This document shows positions 58,638-64,000 of a stretch of 64,000 nucleotides of DNA, piece after piece. This DNA comes from Pseudomonadota bacterium (GTDB lineage Bacteria > Pseudomonadota > Alphaproteobacteria > Rhizobiales > Xanthobacteraceae). Positions within the stretch are counted from its first letter, which is position 1, and each line of letters starts with the position of its first letter. The translations under genes were made by a program, and so were the position numbers. The notes under the pieces are model-generated. The model was given only the letters and a program-made list of their open reading frames with translations. It was not told the origin of the DNA and made no database searches. The stretch covers positions 1-64,000 of the forward strand of contig JAGXAJ010000010.1 in assembly GCA_018971625.1 (NCBI GenBank), in the 5' to 3' direction.

Positions 58638-60488
58638 ATGAGCCGCCGCGAACGCCGGGCAGCCGGTCAAAAATCCCGAACCAAGCCTGCCATTGCGGAG
58701 GCCTACACGCCGGCCGCGCTGTTTCAGTCCGCCACCAGCCACAGGCAGGCCGGGCGTCCGCTCGACGCCCAGCTTTGCTGCCAGCAGGCGCTCTCGATCG
58801 ATCCCGTTCACGCCGACAGCATGCACCTGCTGGGCCAATTGTCGTTCGACGCCGGGCAATACGACCACGCGCTGGAGTGGTTCACCCGCGTCATCCGTCA
58901 GGATCCGCGGCCGGAATTTCTTTCCAGCCTCGGCCACACGCTGCAACGCCAGGGCCGCCACGACGATGCGCTGAAGGCGTTCGACAAGGCCGTGCAGCTT
59001 CGCCCCGACAATGCCGATCTCTGGAAGGATCTTGGCGTTGGCCTGGCCGAACTCAAGCGCATGGACGAGGCGCTGCTGACCTTCCAGCACGCGCTCAAGC
59101 TCGCGCCGGATCAATGGGACAAGGCCTATCGCTGCGGCTTCGTTCTGCGCGAAATGGAACGGCCTGAAGAAGCCCTGTCCTATTTCGATCTCGCCGACCG
59201 GCTCCAGCCTGACCAGCCTGCCGTGCTGGAATTGCGCGGCGTGGTGCTGCACAGCCTGAAGCGGTACGAGGAAGCGCTCGCCGAAAATTTGCGCGCCTAC
59301 GGCCACAATCCGAACAATGCGGCCACCTGCAACAACATCGGCGCGGCGCTGCAATTTCTTCGCCGCGACGAAGAGGCCCTGCCCTGGTTCGAGCGCGCCA
59401 TCGCGCTCCGGCCGGACTTCGTGGTCGCCATGCTCAACAAGGCGGGCTCGCAGCTTCAGACCCATCGACGTCGCGAGGCGGAAGCAACCTATCGCCAGGT
59501 GCAGGCGCTCGACCCCGGTAATGCCGAGCCCGACTGGAACTTGTCATTGCTCTACATGCTCCAGGGAAATTTCGAAGCCGGCTGGGCGATGCGCGAAGCG
59601 CGCTGGCGAAAATCCAACATTGGCTTCTACCCGAAATTCTCCGAGCCCAGGTGGTTTGGCAACGCCGACATTGCGGGCAGGACGATCGTGATCTGTGCCG
59701 ACGAGGGATTGGGCGACACCATCCAGTTCGTGCGGTACGTTCCGATGGTCGCAGCGCTCGGCGCGCGCGTCATCCTGGTGGTCGATCCGCCGGCCCATGC
59801 GCTGTTGTCGGGAATGCCAGGGATCGCGCACTGTTTGCGCAAGGACATCGGCGTATCGTTGCCGTTCGACCTGCACTGCCCGATGTCCGGCCTGCCGCTG
59901 GCATTCAGCACCCGGCTCGACACCATTCCGCCGGGCGAGGCCTATTTGCCGCCTTTGCCCGAGCACCGCATCGAGGCCTGGCGGAGCCGCCTCGGTGCCC
60001 ACGACAAATTGCGCGTCGGTCTCGTCTGGTCGGGCAATCCCATACACAGCAACGACCACAACCGCTCGACCTCGCTGCAAACATTTGCGCGCGTCCTCGA
60101 CCTCGACGCCACTTTCCTGACTCTGCAAAAGGATCCGCGGCCGGAAGATCGGGTTACGCTGCAAGAGCAGACCGGCATTGTCGACCTGACCGCCGACCTC
60201 ACCGATTTCGTCGAGACCGCAGCGCTATTGTCGTGCCTCGATGTGATCGTCACGGTCGATACCAGCGTGGCGCATCTGTCGGCCGCGTTGGGACGCCCGA
60301 CCTGGATCCTGCTGCCCTACGATCCCGATTATCGCTGGCTGCTCGATCGCGACGACAGCCCCTGGTATCCGACCGTGCGGCTGTTCCGGCAAGACAAGAC
60401 CCGCGACTACGCGACCGTGCTCGATCGGGTACGCGGCGAGTTGCAGGCGCTGATCTCGGCCAAGTGCCAGCCTGAAACAAACCGATGA
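58638..60488 (+). CDS. TPR protein with C-terminal heptosyltransferase-like domain
   Basis: A 616-residue two-part protein. Residues about 25-320 hold nine or so tetratricopeptide repeats (for example PEFLSSLGHTLQRQGRHDDA and ALKAFDKAVQLRPDNADLWK). Residues about 340-610 resemble GT9/heptosyltransferase-type folds, with TIVICADEGLGDTIQFVRYV, LRVGLVWSGNPIHSNDHNRS and the sugar-nucleotide block VTVDTSVAHLSAALGRPTW. There is no signal peptide. The ATG at 58638 is preferred over GTG at 58632 because the next gene starts with the same MSxRERxAAGQ. Such proteins are often linked to surface or flagellar glycosylation; the substrate here is unknown. Its stop overlaps the next gene's start (ATGA). Confidence 0.85.
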   Translation: MSRRERRAAGQKSRTKPAIAEAYTPAALFQSATSHRQAGRPLDAQLCCQQALSIDPVHADSMHLLGQLSFDAGQYDHALEWFTRVIRQDPRPEFLSSLGHTLQRQGRHDDALKAFDKAVQLRPDNADLWKDLGVGLAELKRMDEALLTFQHALKLAPDQWDKAYRCGFVLREMERPEEALSYFDLADRLQPDQPAVLELRGVVLHSLKRYEEALAENLRAYGHNPNNAATCNNIGAALQFLRRDEEALPWFERAIALRPDFVVAMLNKAGSQLQTHRRREAEATYRQVQALDPGNAEPDWNLSLLYMLQGNFEAGWAMREARWRKSNIGFYPKFSEPRWFGNADIAGRTIVICADEGLGDTIQFVRYVPMVAALGARVILVVDPPAHALLSGMPGIAHCLRKDIGVSLPFDLHCPMSGLPLAFSTRLDTIPPGEAYLPPLPEHRIEAWRSRLGAHDKLRVGLVWSGNPIHSNDHNRSTSLQTFARVLDLDATFLTLQKDPRPEDRVTLQEQTGIVDLTADLTDFVETAALLSCLDVIVTVDTSVAHLSAALGRPTWILLPYDPDYRWLLDRDDSPWYPTVRLFRQDKTRDYATVLDRVRGELQALISAKCQPETNR

Positions 60489-63400
60489 GCGATCGCGAGC
60501 GCCAAGCCGCCGGCCAAACGCGGACAACTCCCAAAAGTCCGGCAGCGAGCACGCCTGCTGCGCTCTACGCGGCCGGCCTTGTCCATCTGCGCGCCGGGCG
60601 CAGACTCGACGCCCAGCTTTGCTGCCAGCAATCGCTTGCGATCGACCCCGGTCACGCCGATACGCTGCATCTGATGGGCCTGTTGTGCCTCGATGCGAAG
60701 CAGCACGATCATGCGGTTGAGTGGATCGCCCGCGCTATCCGGCAGGATGCCAAGGCAGAGTATCTTACGAGCCTCGGCAGCACGCTGCAGCAGCAGGGGC
60801 GACATGAAGAGGCGTTGAAAGCCTTCGACAAGGCGGTACAGCTCAAGCCGGACGTGGGCGAACTCTGGAAAAACGTCGGCAATGTCCTGCTCGACCTGAA
60901 ACGGCCCGAGGACGCGCTTCTCAGTTTTCAGCACGCGCTCAAGCTCGCTCCGCGGTATTGGCACGCCGCGCACCAAAGCGCGCTGCTGCTCTACAACGCC
61001 AGCCGCTTCGAGGAAGCTCTGCCCCTTCTCGACCAATGCATCGAACAGCAACCCAATCACGTGCCTTCGCGGCAATTGCGCGCGCTCTCGCTGAAGGGCC
61101 TCAAGCGGTTTGAGGAGGCGCTCGCGGAAAACCACCGCGCTTATGCCATCGACCCCGATGACTCCGACACCTGCAACAATATCGGTGACGTACTGCAGTT
61201 GCTCGACCGGCACGAAGAAGCCTTACCGTGGTTCGATCGCGCCATCGCGCTGCGGCCGGGATACGTATTGGCGATCAACAACAAGGCGTTCCTGCTCGGC
61301 CAGATGCACCGGTTCGATGAAGCTTTCGCGATCTATGAAGGCTTGCAACGCGACGGCATCAACACCCCGGTCACGGACTGGAACCTGTCCCTGCTTCACA
61401 TGATGACCGGTAATTTCGAGGCCGGCTGGCGCGGGCGCGAGGCGCGCTGGAAAGCCCCGGTGCTCGCGGTGACCTATCCGAATTTCGAGCAGAAGATGTG
61501 GCTCGGCGAAGGCAGTATCGAAGGCAAGACCGTCCTGATCCACGCCGACGAGGGCCTTGGGGATTCCATTCAATTTGCACGCTATGTGCCTGACGTCGCA
61601 GCTCGGGGTGCGCGCGTCATTCTGGTCGTGGCTCAGCCGGTCCATTCCTTGCTGGCCCGCCTTCCGGGCGTCTCCGAATGCCTCCCGCTGCCGGGCGGTC
61701 CGCTGCCCGCGTTCGACCTGCACTGCCCGTTGTCCAGCCTGCCGCTGGCTTTCGGAACGCGGCTCGATACCATTCCATCCGCGATATCGTATTTGCCGCC
61801 TGCCCCGACGGCCCGCGTGCAGGCTTGGGAAAACCGACTGCCCGCCCATGATAAATTACGGGTCGGCCTCGTCTGGTCGGGCAATCCGGCGCACGGCAAC
61901 GACCGAAACAGGTCGATTCCGCTGCGCATGCTGTCGCGGATTCTCGAGCTCGATGCGACCTTTGTCAGCCTGCAGAAGAATCCAAAAGCCAGCGACCAGG
62001 AAACGCTGAGCGAGCACCCCGAGATCATCGACTTCACCGCCGATTTAACCGATTTCAGCGAAACCGCCGCTCTCGCGTGCTGCTTGGACCTGGTGATCAC
62101 AGTCGATACCAGCGTCGCCCATCTCGCGGCTGCGCTTGGCCGCCCGACCTGGATCCTGCTGCCCTATACGCCGGACTATCGCTGGCTGCTCGGTCGCGAC
62201 GACAGCCCCTGGTATCCGACGGTGCGGTTATTCCGGCAGAGCGCGAGGCGCGACTACGGCGAGGTGCTCGAGCGGGTGCGAGACGCGTTGCTGGCGCTGA
62301 GCTCCGAACGACAGGCCGGCGATCAAACATCCCCAAAGACTCTCTGTGAGGCTGGCTCGGGCCACCGCCGCGCCGGACGGCATAGCGATGCCGTCCTTTG
62401 TTGCGAGCAGACATTAGCCATTGACCCCGGTCATGCCGAGGCCCTGCATCTGATGGGTCTGTTGTCGCTCGACGCTGGACAGCACGATCACGCCGTGGAG
62501 TGGTTGTCGCGCGCGATCCGGCAAGATCCCAGAACGGAATTTCTTTCGAGCCTTGGCATCACGCTGCAACAGCAGGGCCGGCACCAGGAAGCACTCAACG
62601 TCTTCGACAAGGGGGTGCAACTCAAGCCCGACGATGCGGCGTTGTGGAGCAATCTCGGCAACGCCCTGATGGAATTGCAGCGCAAGGACGAAGCGCTGTT
62701 GAGTTTCCAGCATGCGCTCAAACTCGACCCGCTCGATTGGGACGCTGCCTACAAAAGCTTTTTCGTGCTTCACGCGCTGGGACGGTTCGAGCAAGCGCTG
62801 GCGCATTTCGACCTCTATAACGAATTGCAGCCGGATCACATTCCGGCGCTGCAGTTGCAGGCGCTTTCGCTACGCGGTCTGCGCCGGTTCGAGGAAGCGC
62901 TGGCCGTAAACCAGCGGGCGATCGCACTCGATCCTGATAATGCCGACACCTGCAATAATCTCGGCGACGCCCTGCAGTCGCTTGGACGACGCGAAGAAGC
63001 GCTGCAATGGTTCGACCGTGCGATCGAACTGCGGCCGGACCTGATCCAGGCGCTGAAGAACAAGGCGTTCGTGCTGACGCAACTTCACCGCTTTGCCGAG
63101 GCCGTCGCGGTCTATCGGCGCATCCTGACGCTCGATCCGGCCAATGCCGCCGTCGAATGCGATCTGGCCCAGCTCAGCCTGCTGACCGGGAATTTCGAGG
63201 CCGGTTGGGCGGGGCGCGAGGCGCGCTGGAGGCTGCCGTCGACATACCCAAAATTCTCCCAACCGATGTGGCTCGGCAAGGAATCCGTCGAGGGCAAGAC
63301 CATCCTCGTTTATGCGGACGAAGGCATGGGCGATTCCATTCAGTTTGCGCGCTACGTCCCCAAATTGGCGGCACGGTGCGCCCGCGTTATCCTCGTCGTG

Positions 63401-64000
63401 GAAGCACCAGTCGTTCCACTGCTGTCGGAACTATCGGGCGTCGCGCAGTGCATCGCCAAGCCGCTCGCGACGCCGCCAGCCTTCGACATGCACTGCCCGA
63501 TGTGCAGCCTGCCGCTGGCTTTTGGAACACGCCTCGACAACATTCCATCCGATGTGTCGTACCTGCCCGGCCTGCCGGAGAAAATGGTGCGAGCTTGGGA
63601 AGACCGCCTCGGCGCCCACGACAAATTGCGGGTCGGTTTGGTCTGGTCGGGCAATCCGCTCCATGGCAACGACCATAATCGGTCGCTGCCGTTGCGTCTG
63701 CTGGCGCCCGTTTTCGACGCAGATGCAACCTTTGTCAGCCTGCAGCGGGATCCCCGTCCCGAGGACCGGGCTGTCCTCTCGGAACGGGCCGACCTCATCG
63801 ACTTCACCTTGGACCTCACCGATTTCAGCGAGACCGCCGCGCTGATGTCCTGCCTTGATCTCGTAATCACGGTGGACACCAGCGTCGCACATCTGGCCGG
63901 CGCGCTCGGATGTCCAACCTGGATCCTACTTCCCTACGTTCCGGACTACCGCTGGCTACTCGATCGCGACGACAGTCCCTGGTATCCGACCATGCGGCTG
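60485..64000 (+). CDS. double-module TPR/heptosyltransferase-like protein, 3' end beyond window
   Basis: An open frame without a stop from 60485 to the window end (1172 residues visible), so the gene is partial. It contains two copies of the module seen in the preceding gene. Module A (residues 1-605) has TPRs then a GT domain (TVLIHADEGLGDSIQFARYV, LRVGLVWSGNPAHGNDRNRS, VDTSVAHLAAALGRPTW). Module B begins at about residue 606 (62300) with SSERQAGDQTS, which lines up with the start MSDRERQAAGQT of module A. It repeats the TPRs (HSDAVLCCEQTLAIDPGHAE) and the GT domain (VDTSVAHLAGALGCPTW). The modules were evidently fused by loss of a stop and a start between duplicated genes. ATGA overlap with the upstream gene indicates coupled translation. 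Confidence 0.85.
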   Translation, partial: MSDRERQAAGQTRTTPKSPAASTPAALYAAGLVHLRAGRRLDAQLCCQQSLAIDPGHADTLHLMGLLCLDAKQHDHAVEWIARAIRQDAKAEYLTSLGSTLQQQGRHEEALKAFDKAVQLKPDVGELWKNVGNVLLDLKRPEDALLSFQHALKLAPRYWHAAHQSALLLYNASRFEEALPLLDQCIEQQPNHVPSRQLRALSLKGLKRFEEALAENHRAYAIDPDDSDTCNNIGDVLQLLDRHEEALPWFDRAIALRPGYVLAINNKAFLLGQMHRFDEAFAIYEGLQRDGINTPVTDWNLSLLHMMTGNFEAGWRGREARWKAPVLAVTYPNFEQKMWLGEGSIEGKTVLIHADEGLGDSIQFARYVPDVAARGARVILVVAQPVHSLLARLPGVSECLPLPGGPLPAFDLHCPLSSLPLAFGTRLDTIPSAISYLPPAPTARVQAWENRLPAHDKLRVGLVWSGNPAHGNDRNRSIPLRMLSRILELDATFVSLQKNPKASDQETLSEHPEIIDFTADLTDFSETAALACCLDLVITVDTSVAHLAAALGRPTWILLPYTPDYRWLLGRDDSPWYPTVRLFRQSARRDYGEVLERVRDALLALSSERQAGDQTSPKTLCEAGSGHRRAGRHSDAVLCCEQTLAIDPGHAEALHLMGLLSLDAGQHDHAVEWLSRAIRQDPRTEFLSSLGITLQQQGRHQEALNVFDKGVQLKPDDAALWSNLGNALMELQRKDEALLSFQHALKLDPLDWDAAYKSFFVLHALGRFEQALAHFDLYNELQPDHIPALQLQALSLRGLRRFEEALAVNQRAIALDPDNADTCNNLGDALQSLGRREEALQWFDRAIELRPDLIQALKNKAFVLTQLHRFAEAVAVYRRILTLDPANAAVECDLAQLSLLTGNFEAGWAGREARWRLPSTYPKFSQPMWLGKESVEGKTILVYADEGMGDSIQFARYVPKLAARCARVILVVEAPVVPLLSELSGVAQCIAKPLATPPAFDMHCPMCSLPLAFGTRLDNIPSDVSYLPGLPEKMVRAWEDRLGAHDKLRVGLVWSGNPLHGNDHNRSLPLRLLAPVFDADATFVSLQRDPRPEDRAVLSERADLIDFTLDLTDFSETAALMSCLDLVITVDTSVAHLAGALGCPTWILLPYVPDYRWLLDRDDSPWYPTMRL

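Noticed and set aside
58374..59465. 363-residue minus-strand open frame over the first TPR gene
   Set aside because: Antisense to TPR repeats; its apparent repetition mirrors the TPR periodicity.
1..64000. CRISPR array, transposase, prophage, rRNA or tRNA genes
   Set aside because: I scanned for regular spaced repeats, transposase-like frames and T-loop-type signatures and saw none; a tool-based tRNA search was not possible.

Overview
The window looks like chromosomal backbone of an alphaproteobacterium of the Bradyrhizobium / Rhodopseudomonas group (Nitrobacteraceae). This is inferred from the very GC-rich coding, two long syntenic blocks typical of the order, a DUF3551-type secreted protein, a Bradyrhizobium-style 61-residue zinc-ribbon protein, and copies of a GATC-rimmed palindrome I recognise from rhizobial genomes. 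No rRNA, tRNA, transposase, phage gene or CRISPR array was seen.

Layout. (1) 1-1942: small + strand accessory genes (lipoprotein, TTG-start HTH protein, two hypotheticals). (2) 1977-6720: glnS divergent from gltX, then gltA ending in a strong hairpin terminator shared with lpxB. (3) 6788-22010, minus strand: the translation / isoprenoid / outer-membrane block, transcribed rpsB-tsf-pyrH-frr-uppS-cdsA-dxr-rseP-bamA-lpxD-fabZ-lpxA-lpxI-lpxB. It makes ribosomal protein S2, EF-Ts, UMP, CDP-diacylglycerol, the undecaprenyl carrier, BamA and lipid A precursors. (4) 22120-24723: a possible carbonic-anhydrase remnant and a secreted pseudo-caspase that has lost both catalytic residues. (5) 24981-33028, minus strand: proS-lolC-lolD-dnaE, with small genes inserted. 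One of these is a 32-residue membrane peptide behind two GTTC-N7-GTTC type SOS boxes.

(6) 33243-37200: an accessory patch that interrupts the usual order between DUF1467 and proS. It is a decayed copper-handling cluster (DUF2946, TonB receptor, ycnI and copC-copD all broken) in which only the periplasmic copper chaperone pcuC is intact, followed by a DUF4430 gene. (7) 37211-56740, minus strand: all fourteen complex I genes nuoA-N followed by birA, rnj, mce and DUF1467. Two non-standard genes sit inside the operon: an FkbM-type methyltransferase between nuoD and nuoE, and a three-helix membrane protein between nuoF and nuoG. (8) 56741-58637: largely non-coding, with one small gene, a perfect 18-bp terminator hairpin and a likely dispersed-repeat relic. 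(9) 58638-64000: tandem TPR plus heptosyltransferase-like modules. The first gene has one module; the second has two fused in one frame and runs off the window.

Best candidates for something new: the SOS-boxed 32-residue membrane peptide upstream of dnaE (possible division-checkpoint peptide like Caulobacter SidA), the methyltransferase translationally coupled inside the complex I operon, the inactive caspase-like protein, and the fused TPR-glycosyltransferase array.
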